The position numbers and the translations under genes were made by a program. From Candidatus Poribacteria bacterium (GTDB lineage Bacteria; Poribacteria; WGA-4E; PCPOR2b): a stretch of DNA of 63,455 bases. Location of the stretch: positions 1 through 63,455 of the forward strand of contig JAJECO010000092.1 in NCBI GenBank assembly GCA_022822005.1, read 5' to 3'. Positions 30,214 to 37,319 of this stretch are shown piece by piece. Within the stretch, counting starts at the first letter, position 1; every line of letters starts with the position of its first letter. The notes under the pieces are model-generated. The model was not told where the DNA came from. It searched no databases and saw only the letters and a list, made by a program, of their open reading frames with translations.

Positions 30214-31371
30214 ATGAACATCAGACAGTTTACCAAATTCGCGTCTGTCTTGGCGATTGTCGCACTGATTGTGGGGCTTTCCGCCTATAACCCGATTGGG
30301 CAATTTGCCGTCGCCGCACCACCTGAAGATGTAGCGAAAGAGATTCCCATTGGGGTTGTTATAGCGCAGACAGGACCATTCGCTTCCCCCTATGGTCTGT
30401 CAATGCTAAATGGCTTTGAGCTAGCACGCAAGGAGATGAACAACTCCGGGATACTCGGAAATACCAAAATCACCTTCGTCGTTGAGGATGATCAGAGTGT
30501 GAGCGCCGTTGAAGCGGTCAAGAAATTGATTCATCAAGATGGAGTGCCTGCGATTGTTGGGTTTGCTATCTCAACCCAGCTCGAAGAGGTAATTCCAATT
30601 GCCCAAGAAAATAGTGTTATCATTGTTAGCTCGGTCTCGTCTGCCCCTGGTCTGAGTGCGCGTGGCGATTTTATCTTCCGTTCAGGGCTTAACTCAGGTG
30701 TGCTTAATCCCGCTGCTGTCAAGGCCACTCACGAGAAATACGGTTACAAGAGAGCAGCGACAATATATCACCACCGCGATACCTACTCTACGCGTAGTGA
30801 CGAAGCGTTCAGGGCTGCGCTTGTCGAGAGCGGCGTCGAGATTGTTGCCACACAGATCTACGCAGGTGACGAGACCGACTTTTCGGCGCAGTTAACTCGG
30901 ATAATGAAGTCAAATCCTGATGTCCTCTTTATTTCCGCTTTGGGATCCCACATACCGCCGATTCTGATTCAAGCGCGCGCGCTCATGCCCGGTATACGCG
31001 TTGTCGTTCCTGAACTGACCAGCATTGAGGTGGAAGCCGCGGGCGATGCTGCCGAGGGGGCAGTTACTGCTATAGGGTGGCTCAGTACGAGTAACACGCC
31101 AATGAATCAAGCGTTCGTCGAGACCTATATCAGGACATACGCGGAAGAGCCGTCTGCTTGGGCGGCGCAGTCCCATGCCGCGTTCCATATTCTCGCCGTG
31201 GCAACTGCAAGAGCGCAATCCGTCAATGCAAATGCGATTCGAGACGCGCTAGCGAATATCACGGATTTTGATACCGTTTTGGGTAAATTCTCTTTTGACC
31301 CCAACGGAGAGGCGGTTTATGACCCCATAGTCCTTACCGTCGAAAACGGCAATTTTGTAGTTTTTGAGTAA
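30214..31371 (+). CDS. ABC-transporter solute-binding protein, branched-chain amino acid (LivJ) type
   Basis: The product is 385 residues from the ATG at 30214, which has AGGAGG upstream. A signal peptide (KFASVLAIVALIVGLSAYNPIG in part, cut near AVAA) directs it to the periplasm. The type I periplasmic-binding fold is clear: IPIGVVIAQTGPFASPYG, NGFELARKEMNNSG, VIVSSVSSAPGLS, KRAATIYHHRDTYSTRS, TDFSAQLTRIMKSNPDVLF and the C-terminal TVLGKFSFDPNGEAVYDP. The ligand may be an amino acid, amide or short-chain acid. No LivHMGF permease or ATPase genes flank it, so it is an orphan here. A hairpin follows the stop. Confidence 0.92.
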   Translation: MNIRQFTKFASVLAIVALIVGLSAYNPIGQFAVAAPPEDVAKEIPIGVVIAQTGPFASPYGLSMLNGFELARKEMNNSGILGNTKITFVVEDDQSVSAVEAVKKLIHQDGVPAIVGFAISTQLEEVIPIAQENSVIIVSSVSSAPGLSARGDFIFRSGLNSGVLNPAAVKATHEKYGYKRAATIYHHRDTYSTRSDEAFRAALVESGVEIVATQIYAGDETDFSAQLTRIMKSNPDVLFISALGSHIPPILIQARALMPGIRVVVPELTSIEVEAAGDAAEGAVTAIGWLSTSNTPMNQAFVETYIRTYAEEPSAWAAQSHAAFHILAVATARAQSVNANAIRDALANITDFDTVLGKFSFDPNGEAVYDPIVLTVENGNFVVFE

Positions 31372-31399
31372 TCCTCAACGGTAGGTGTGCATTACCGGA

Positions 31400-31430
31400 C
31401 CCTGTCATCAGCTGCTCGCCGGTGACAGGG
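31400..31430. terminator. Perfect 8-bp hairpin after the solute-binding protein gene
   Basis: CCCTGTCA (31400-31407) and TGACAGGG (31423-31430) form a perfect stem with a 15-nt loop. It starts 28 bp after the stop codon. No T-run follows, so termination strength is uncertain. Confidence 0.5.
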
Positions 31431-31466
31431 ACTAAGGACCGCGGCGGCTTTACGGAAATCCCAATC

Positions 31467-31943
31467 ATGACAGATGCCCCAAGTCCGAAATTCCTCGCCG
31501 ATGAAAACGTGGGAAAACTGGGTAGGTGGCTGCGGATTATAGGATACGACGTCGCCTACCAATCCCCCGCGCTCGATGCACAACTTGCGCTCAAAGCGTT
31601 GCGTGAGAATCGGATAATCCTGACGCGAGATCGAGAGTTTGTAGAGCGTCGTATGGTCGAGCGGCACCTCCTACTCACCAGCCAAGATCCGATCGAGCAG
31701 CTCAAGCAGGTCATCCAAGTTTTTGGGTTAAAACTCGATCGCAATTCCTTCTTTACCCGCTGCCTCGATTGCAACACCCCCATCGAATCCGTTCCCAAAG
31801 CGGAAGTGCAATCGGTTGTGCCGGCCTACGTCTATCGCACACAGGATCAGTTTCACAGATGTCCGAGCTGCGACAAACTCTTCTGGGCGGGCAGCCATAC
31901 AACTAATTTTCAGGATTGGCTAAAACGGGTGGGTGAGACGTAG
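31467..31943 (+). CDS. Mut7-C RNase domain protein (PIN-like) with zinc ribbon
   Basis: The 158-residue product is a stand-alone Mut7-C protein. The PIN-like core begins FLADENVGKLGRWLRIIGYD, where the acidic D-E pair is the first catalytic cluster, followed by NRIILTRDREFVERR (the second acidic position) and LLTSQDPIEQLKQV. The C-terminal zinc ribbon has CLDCNTPIE and CPSCDKLFW. The family is a predicted RNase; activity in bacteria is poorly studied. I choose the ATG at 31467 because a GTG at 31422 lies within a hairpin. It is convergent with the next gene. Confidence 0.88.
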   Translation: MTDAPSPKFLADENVGKLGRWLRIIGYDVAYQSPALDAQLALKALRENRIILTRDREFVERRMVERHLLLTSQDPIEQLKQVIQVFGLKLDRNSFFTRCLDCNTPIESVPKAEVQSVVPAYVYRTQDQFHRCPSCDKLFWAGSHTTNFQDWLKRVGET

Positions 31944-32070
31944 TGCGTGAGGTGTTCAGAAGGTCTTTCTTACGAATCACGCATTACATATTATTTTTGT
32001 TGTCCTGATCGGGGCGGTAGGAGAAAACTTGAGCCTGTAGGTTAGGTTAAACGCCAGTGAAACCCAACAC

Positions 32071-32104
32071 CAAATGAACTAATGAACCAATTGACCAATG
32101 AACT
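32071..32104. repeat. Degenerate 8-bp tandem repeat (AATGAACY units)
   Basis: AATGAACT, AATGAACC, AATTGACC and AATGAACT follow in near-perfect 8-bp phase. The array lies in the convergent gap between the Mut7-C gene and the minus-strand gene, and touches the latter's stop codon. Confidence 0.65.
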
Positions 32105-33226
32105 TTACACTTCAATAATTTCCACATTTGCTCGTGGCAAAACAACTTTGTTACCATCTTCCAATTCAACCTCCAACACACGCACCTGTGCCTCCGTCTC
32201 AAGCTCTTGCAGCTCGACTGGCAGCAGGGACACCCTTCCCAATTTGCCGAAATAAGGTTCTCGGATGATGCGGATTGGGGTGCCGATGTTGAGTGCATCG
32301 CCGGCGATGTCTGTGTCAACTGCGTCTCGTTGCCCCTCAACGGGGATGATGATTTCCGGACGCACAACGCCAGCGCGGATTTGTGTCGCGCCATTGATCG
32401 ATGCCACCATACCCTCCTGTGCTTTGAGCAGATCGAAGGTTCGCGCCGCCATGCTTATCTCTCCGAACCCTTCCGTGACCACCAGTGTCAGACCGAGCTC
32501 CTCTGAACCCGTTATTGCGACCCCAAGCTCGTATCCCAACAGCGCACGTAGATCGCCATCATGAATGCCTCCCACGATTATTCCCTTGACGCCGTGCCGG
32601 ATAGCCTCCTGAATTGCATCATTCCCAACGATAGCACCGCCACAGAGAATCCTGTCTCGATGTGCAGGCTGGATGAGATCTTTGGTCAAGGGCGCATCTG
32701 GAGACTCCACGACAATTTCGAGTGTCCCAACCGTTTCCCCACCGACACCAAAAATTCCTTGGATGTAAGTGCCATACGCTTCTACAATAGCACCTTCGTC
32801 GGAGAGAATCTCGACAATCGATCCAGCGATATGTCCCATGACATTGACCGGGATCGGTGCTTCACGAATGATTACCTGCCCCGTCACATCGGAGATGCTT
32901 TCAATTGTCCCATCAATCGGAGACCGCGCTTGTGACTTAAACAGTCCGAACAAGCCCTTCGTTTCCCCTATAATCTCGTTCTGATCGATGGGGGCTCCCT
33001 CTTTTTTGAGCATATACTCGTGTATATCTTCGGTCGGGATACTCAGTAAATTTGCGATATTCACAAGTTGAACGTTCCCCGGCAGAGATGCTTTTGCGAC
33101 CACATCCTCCGCGTCGATTGTATCCCCTACTTGAACAAGCACCTCCCCTTCGATTGGGAGTCGGCGCTCATTGCGGATTGTTGTACCCGCCGCAACTTTG
33201 AGTCCGGGGGTGTATGCGTGTGCCAT
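32105..33226 (-). CDS. Conserved protein with barrel-sandwich-like and KOW-like regions, unknown function
   Basis: The 373-residue product starts at an ATG with AAGGGCG upstream. The first 170 residues contain repeated beta-rich motifs such as PIEGEVLVQVGDTIDAEDVV and ARSPIDGTIESISDVTGQVI, like the barrel-sandwich hybrid of RnfC, NqrA or biotinyl-type domains but without a biotinylation Lys motif. The middle (LCGGAIVGNDAIQEAIRHGV, GIIVGGIHDGDLRALLGY) looks like a nucleotide- or ligand-binding alpha/beta region. The C-terminus GTPIRIIREPYFGKLGRVSL resembles a KOW motif. I do not recognise a named family. It is divergent from the GHMP kinase, and each has its own promoter in the gap. Confidence 0.7.
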   Translation of the reverse strand: MAHAYTPGLKVAAGTTIRNERRLPIEGEVLVQVGDTIDAEDVVAKASLPGNVQLVNIANLLSIPTEDIHEYMLKKEGAPIDQNEIIGETKGLFGLFKSQARSPIDGTIESISDVTGQVIIREAPIPVNVMGHIAGSIVEILSDEGAIVEAYGTYIQGIFGVGGETVGTLEIVVESPDAPLTKDLIQPAHRDRILCGGAIVGNDAIQEAIRHGVKGIIVGGIHDGDLRALLGYELGVAITGSEELGLTLVVTEGFGEISMAARTFDLLKAQEGMVASINGATQIRAGVVRPEIIIPVEGQRDAVDTDIAGDALNIGTPIRIIREPYFGKLGRVSLLPVELQELETEAQVRVLEVELEDGNKVVLPRANVEIIEV

Positions 33227-33297
33227 AAATTCGCCCTTCTGCGTGGAATCTGATCCATTCTAAGAATCGCGGTCCAGTATGTTATATATTCGACTTA

Positions 33298-33326
33298 ATG
33301 ATAGCAGATTTCGTGTCAAACGACAA
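33298..33326 (-). promoter_or_regulatory. Minus-strand sigma-70 promoter
   Basis: On the minus strand TTGTCG (33326-33321) and TATCAT (33303-33298) are 17 bp apart, with TGC before the -10. It lies about 72 bp upstream of the 33226 start. Confidence 0.55.
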
Positions 33327-33352
33327 TGTAAATCAAAAAGGTTACAAAGGTA

Positions 33353-33381
33353 TTGACAAGCCGGTTTCACCCCATTATAAT
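33353..33381 (+). promoter_or_regulatory. Full-consensus sigma-70 promoter
   Basis: TTGACA (33353-33358), a 17-bp spacer and TATAAT (33376-33381) match the consensus at all 12 positions. It drives the GHMP kinase gene, leaving a leader of about 75 nt. Confidence 0.85.
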
Positions 33382-33462
33382 GACCACGAATACTGGTAGC
33401 ACTTCAGATCTTCGTATGCAGCGATCTACTTGACGGTGTCTTCCCAAATCGGAGACCGCCTT

Positions 33463-34947
33463 ATGAATGCAACCGCCGAAATCCTCAAGGGCAACAACCC
33501 CATGAAGGTTGAACAGATCTCGGGTCCTGATATCAAGCCTTATGAGGTACTTGAATTTGAATCGATGCTGCGGTATGAAGATTTTCAGATGTTCGGCGAG
33601 TATGGGCTGCAAAAAAACGGGCAGGTCATCATTACAAGAGCACCAGCCCGGCTGGAGGTGATGGGCGGAATCGCAGCACACTATGGCGCCACCTCCTTTG
33701 GCTTGACGCTTGAGCGTTCTGCGGTCGTCGGTTGTCAGGCGAGGCAAGACAGCCAGTTGAGCGTCCTCAGTTTCGACGCAGCGGCGCAGGGGTATCAGTC
33801 CGCCCTGCGAATCTCAGTTGACGATTTCTATGCAGGTGGAAGCCTAAAGTCTTACGAGGATATGCAACGGCTCTTCGCTCAAAATCCACAAACCGCGTGG
33901 ACAGGATCTGTCCTCGGCGGGGTTTTCGCACTCCTGAAGGAGGGAGTGGTCGATCATCTGCCGCACGGCGCAGCCCTCATTATTCGGAGCAATATCCCGA
34001 CGGAGGCGGGAATCGGTTCTTCCGCAGCCATCAAAATCGCAACCCTCACAGCAATTAACCATCTGTATGCACTCAATATGACCGCGCTCGACATCGCTCA
34101 AATTGGTGCGATCGTCGAAAACCGTATCGTTGGGTCGATAGGTGGAGCCACCGATACGATTGCTATCGCCGCCGGCAAACAGGACCATCTGCTTGCCATC
34201 CACCCTCAGACGGATCCGACCCTTGAAACCATGCCCCTTCCGCCGCATACAGAGCTGATCGGTATCCACAGCAGAGCGCAACGTAGTCCCTCTGATTCAG
34301 CCTATGTTGATGCGCTTATCGCGGCACTCATGGGCTTGACGATTCTTCGGAAGACCCTCGACTTGGAGCCACTGCGCGATAACGCGCTTTGTCGCCTGTC
34401 TATTGAGGATTTTCGTCAAAAATGCTGGGACGTCTTACCGGCGCGGCTGAAAGGAGAAGATTTCCTTGACCAATACGGTGCCACGATCGATCCCCGCGCA
34501 GAAGTAGAGCCTCAAAAGGTATACGCCGTGCGCAGCCGTGTCGAACATCCCATCTACGAACGCGACCGTGTGGAACGCTTTATTGAACACCTCAAGCAGG
34601 CAAATGCCAATCCGCAGCACCTTCTTCACCATCTTACGGCAGCGGGTAAGCTGATGTACGCTTCGGATTGGAGCGGTCGTTTCCGTGCCGGACTCGGCTC
34701 ACCCCAAATTGAACAGATTATTCGGTCTGTTCGGAAGGTCGGAGCTCGCGGCGGCTTCTTCGGAGCGAAAATTACTAACAGTGGCAACACCGTCGCAATA
34801 CTATGCCATGGCGATGTTTCTAACGCTATGATCCAGATCTTCTCCGCCTATAAATTGGCATGGGGGCTTGATGCGGAACTGCTCGCGGGGTCATCGCCGG
34901 GCGCGTTTGAATTTGGACGCGTACTTTTGCGATTAAGCAAGGGGTAG
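33463..34947 (+). CDS. GHMP-family sugar kinase (galactokinase-like)
   Basis: The product is 494 residues from the ATG at 33463, for which GGAG lies 8 bp upstream; in-frame alternatives are a TTG at 33430 and an ATG at 33502. Landmarks are the N-terminal substrate motif ITRAPARLEVMGGIAAHYG, the GHMP ATP-binding loop IPTEAGIGSSAAIKIA (about 177-192), and the C-terminal GGFFGAKITNSGNTVAILCH motif. The substrate-loop form (LEVMGGIAAHYG in place of RVNLIGEHTDYN) suggests a sugar kinase other than true galactokinase, for example an arabinokinase-like or mevalonate-group enzyme. It is driven by a full-consensus promoter, so it may be strongly expressed. The substrate is not resolved. Confidence 0.88.
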   Translation: MNATAEILKGNNPMKVEQISGPDIKPYEVLEFESMLRYEDFQMFGEYGLQKNGQVIITRAPARLEVMGGIAAHYGATSFGLTLERSAVVGCQARQDSQLSVLSFDAAAQGYQSALRISVDDFYAGGSLKSYEDMQRLFAQNPQTAWTGSVLGGVFALLKEGVVDHLPHGAALIIRSNIPTEAGIGSSAAIKIATLTAINHLYALNMTALDIAQIGAIVENRIVGSIGGATDTIAIAAGKQDHLLAIHPQTDPTLETMPLPPHTELIGIHSRAQRSPSDSAYVDALIAALMGLTILRKTLDLEPLRDNALCRLSIEDFRQKCWDVLPARLKGEDFLDQYGATIDPRAEVEPQKVYAVRSRVEHPIYERDRVERFIEHLKQANANPQHLLHHLTAAGKLMYASDWSGRFRAGLGSPQIEQIIRSVRKVGARGGFFGAKITNSGNTVAILCHGDVSNAMIQIFSAYKLAWGLDAELLAGSSPGAFEFGRVLLRLSKG

Positions 34948-35007
34948 AAATATCTCTATCATTATAAGATTCAGATTCAGTCTGGGACGATTTCAGAGTT
35001 CTGCGGA

Positions 35008-35030
35008 CTGCAGGTCGATTATCCAAAATC
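35008..35030. repeat. Partial copy of the GTAGGTCGATTTT palindrome
   Basis: CTGCAGGTCGATTATCCAAA matches the first arm of the dispersed palindrome at 47208 and 42133 with two changes. It lies directly before the methyltransferase start. Confidence 0.5.
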
Positions 35031-35037
35031 AAAATCG

Positions 35038-36186
35038 GTGTATCGAGGTATGAATATAGACCCTTCCTTCAGCGATATAACCGTTGACACGCCGGATACA
35101 GAAGGTATCAAATATGCTGGCTCAAAACTGAAACTCCTGCCGTATATATTGCAACTGGCTAAAAGAACCGATGCTAAAGCCGTCCTCGACGGTTTTTCTG
35201 GAACGACACGGGTATCTCAAGCCTTTGCCAAAACAGGCTATCGAGTCCTTTCAAACGACATCGCTCCCTGGTCTCAGGTGTTCGGGATATGCTATCTTCT
35301 CAACCGCAAAAGAAAAACCCATTATGCTAAGTTAATCGAACACCTTAACGCCGTGCCTCCTAAGGATGGATGGTTCACCGCGCACTATGGAGGCGATCCG
35401 ACATCAGCGCAGGGGGACGGTCTCAAGAAACCGTGGCAGGTCCATAACACACGAAAACTGGACGCAATACGGGAGGAAATTGATCGGCTTTCCTTGGCGA
35501 AAGTTGAAAGGGCGGTCGCACTCACAAGCCTCGTCCTCGCACTCGACCGGGTTGATAGCACCCTTGGGCATTTTGCTTCATATCTCAAGGATTGGTCACC
35601 CCGATCGTTCAAGGAATTGGTGCTGGAAGTACCGAATATCTTCTGTAGCGCGGAGCAGCACGAAGTATCGCGCCGGGACATCTTTGAACTGATAAACGAA
35701 ACCGCCGTCGATTTGGCATACTACGATCCACCCTACGGGTCTAATAATGAGAAAATGCCGCCCTCCCGTGTTAGATACGCTTCATACTACCACCTCTGGT
35801 CGACCGTATGCCTTAACGACCGACCTGAGCTGTTTGGCAAGGCGCTGCGGCGCAAGGATACGTCGGACACTTTGGCGTCATCACTGTTTGAGGACTTCCG
35901 AAAGGATAATCACACAGGACGCTTCATCGCAGTTGAAGCTATCGAACGGTTGATTCGGAACACCTGTGCTCGATGGATCATCCTCTCCTATAGTTCGGGA
36001 GGACGCGCAACTGCCAGCGAACTCAATGAAATCCTGCGGGATAACGGTTCGCTGGTTGAGGCTGTTGAGATAGACTATAAGCAGAATGTGATGGCAGGTA
36101 TGAAATGGACCCACGATTGGGTGCGGAGTGCCGACATGCCCAATAGAGAGTTCCTATTTCTGATAAAAACAAACAACCAAAATTAA
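35038..36186 (+). CDS. D12-class N6-adenine DNA methyltransferase
   Basis: The 382-residue product has the D12/Dam-type motifs: KYAGSKLKLLPYILQL (motif X, AGSK), VLDGFSGTTRVSQAF (motif I, S-adenosylmethionine binding) and LAYYDPPYGSNN (DPPY at residues 230-233, motif IV). Between them is a target-recognition region. It methylates adenine, but the recognition site cannot be deduced. No restriction endonuclease or McrBC-like gene is adjacent, so it is an orphan, perhaps regulatory or a remnant. The GTG at 35038 (no clear ribosome site) or the ATG at 35050 could be the start. The DapA-like gene follows 12 bp downstream. Confidence 0.88.
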   Translation: MYRGMNIDPSFSDITVDTPDTEGIKYAGSKLKLLPYILQLAKRTDAKAVLDGFSGTTRVSQAFAKTGYRVLSNDIAPWSQVFGICYLLNRKRKTHYAKLIEHLNAVPPKDGWFTAHYGGDPTSAQGDGLKKPWQVHNTRKLDAIREEIDRLSLAKVERAVALTSLVLALDRVDSTLGHFASYLKDWSPRSFKELVLEVPNIFCSAEQHEVSRRDIFELINETAVDLAYYDPPYGSNNEKMPPSRVRYASYYHLWSTVCLNDRPELFGKALRRKDTSDTLASSLFEDFRKDNHTGRFIAVEAIERLIRNTCARWIILSYSSGGRATASELNEILRDNGSLVEAVEIDYKQNVMAGMKWTHDWVRSADMPNREFLFLIKTNNQN

Positions 36187-36198
36187 GGAGACACTTGG

Positions 36199-37065
36199 AT
36201 GAGCCAACAACGGATGCGGGGGATGTTTCCAGTGCTTGTTACACCCTTCGACGAGCAGGACCGTGTTGATGAAGACAGCTTGAGGAGCGTCGTTGAGTAC
36301 AATATCGATGCCGGCGTCCACGGTGTGGTAATAGCGTTCGCTACAGAAATTATGAAACTCACCGAGGCGGAACGATTGCAGGTTGCCCAAGTAGTGGTTG
36401 ATCAGACGCGCGGTAGGGTGCCAGTCGTGGTGAACACCGGTGCCGTATCAACTGTGGCAACAGTGCAATATAGCCAACAGACCGAAGAGCTCGGAGTAAC
36501 GGCGGTGATGTGCACCCCTCCCGCGGCGGATGTGCCGGTCGACGAGAAAAAGGCACACTTCAAGGCACTATCGGACGCTGTCGGTGTCCCGATCTTTGTG
36601 CAAGAGGCTGGCACGTCGCTCGGTGGAGCGCTGCTGCGGGAAATCGCTGAAGAGAGCGAGCGGGTCCGCTACGCTAAGGTCGAGAACGCACCGCCAGCGC
36701 AAAAGGTCTGCGAGGCAATTCAGCATGGCGGCGATTTAGTCACCGTATTCGGTGGTGCAAGCGGGACATACCTAATCGAAGAATTGCGCCGTGGCTCACA
36801 AGGCACGATGCCGTGGCCCAGCCATCCGCATGCCTTCGTTCAGGTCTGGGACCTCTGGCAGGCTGGTGACGAAACCGCCGCCCGCGAAGTATGGGAACGC
36901 GAGATCGCTCCGATTCTCCGTGTGGGTGGACTTGTCCACAAGGAAATCCTCTACCGCAAAGGTATCATTAAATCCGCACGCTGGCGTTCTCCGCAACCGG
37001 CTCTACTTGATGACGTCGGTCAGCAGGAGTTGGATGAGGTCTGTGAACGATTAGGGATCAGTTGA
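36199..37065 (+). CDS. Dihydrodipicolinate synthase/N-acetylneuraminate lyase family protein
   Basis: The 288-residue TIM-barrel product has AAGGAG 10 bp before the ATG. The N-terminus GMFPVLVTPFDEQDRVDEDS is typical of DapA/NanA. The Schiff-base Lys is in RYAKVENAPPAQK (Lys160). The family Tyr at the YNxP position is not evident: the segment reads PIFVQEAG. TPPAADVP replaces the usual PPYY. This suggests a DapA-like lyase for an acid other than pyruvate-aspartate semialdehyde, such as a sugar-acid aldolase or dehydratase, or loss of activity. It is translationally close to the methyltransferase gene, but no functional relation is expected. Confidence 0.85.
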   Translation: MSQQRMRGMFPVLVTPFDEQDRVDEDSLRSVVEYNIDAGVHGVVIAFATEIMKLTEAERLQVAQVVVDQTRGRVPVVVNTGAVSTVATVQYSQQTEELGVTAVMCTPPAADVPVDEKKAHFKALSDAVGVPIFVQEAGTSLGGALLREIAEESERVRYAKVENAPPAQKVCEAIQHGGDLVTVFGGASGTYLIEELRRGSQGTMPWPSHPHAFVQVWDLWQAGDETAAREVWEREIAPILRVGGLVHKEILYRKGIIKSARWRSPQPALLDDVGQQELDEVCERLGIS

Positions 37066-37239
37066 TACCTGTTGGCGCAGACTCTTTCCGTGAGCCATCG
37101 TACAGTGACGTCGGGAAAAAATTAAAATATGCTGCCCCAAGTTGCTGTCCATTCAGAAACTATCTGTGTCCTCCGGGCAAAGCCAAAAGGGGTCGAAGAG
37201 GTTTCGTTTGCGGTAAATCTCGTTACACTCGATTTTAGG

Positions 37240-37268
37240 TGGCAATTTGAAGTATTTTAAATTATAAT
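37240..37268 (+). promoter_or_regulatory. Candidate promoter of the penicillin acylase-like gene
   Basis: TGGCAA (37240-37245) and a perfect TATAAT (37263-37268) are 17 bp apart, 52 bp before the ATG at 37320. Confidence 0.45.
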
Positions 37269-37319
37269 AATTAAGCTGTATATACTACCCATTTGGACTC
37301 TCTGTGGAATAAGGGAACA

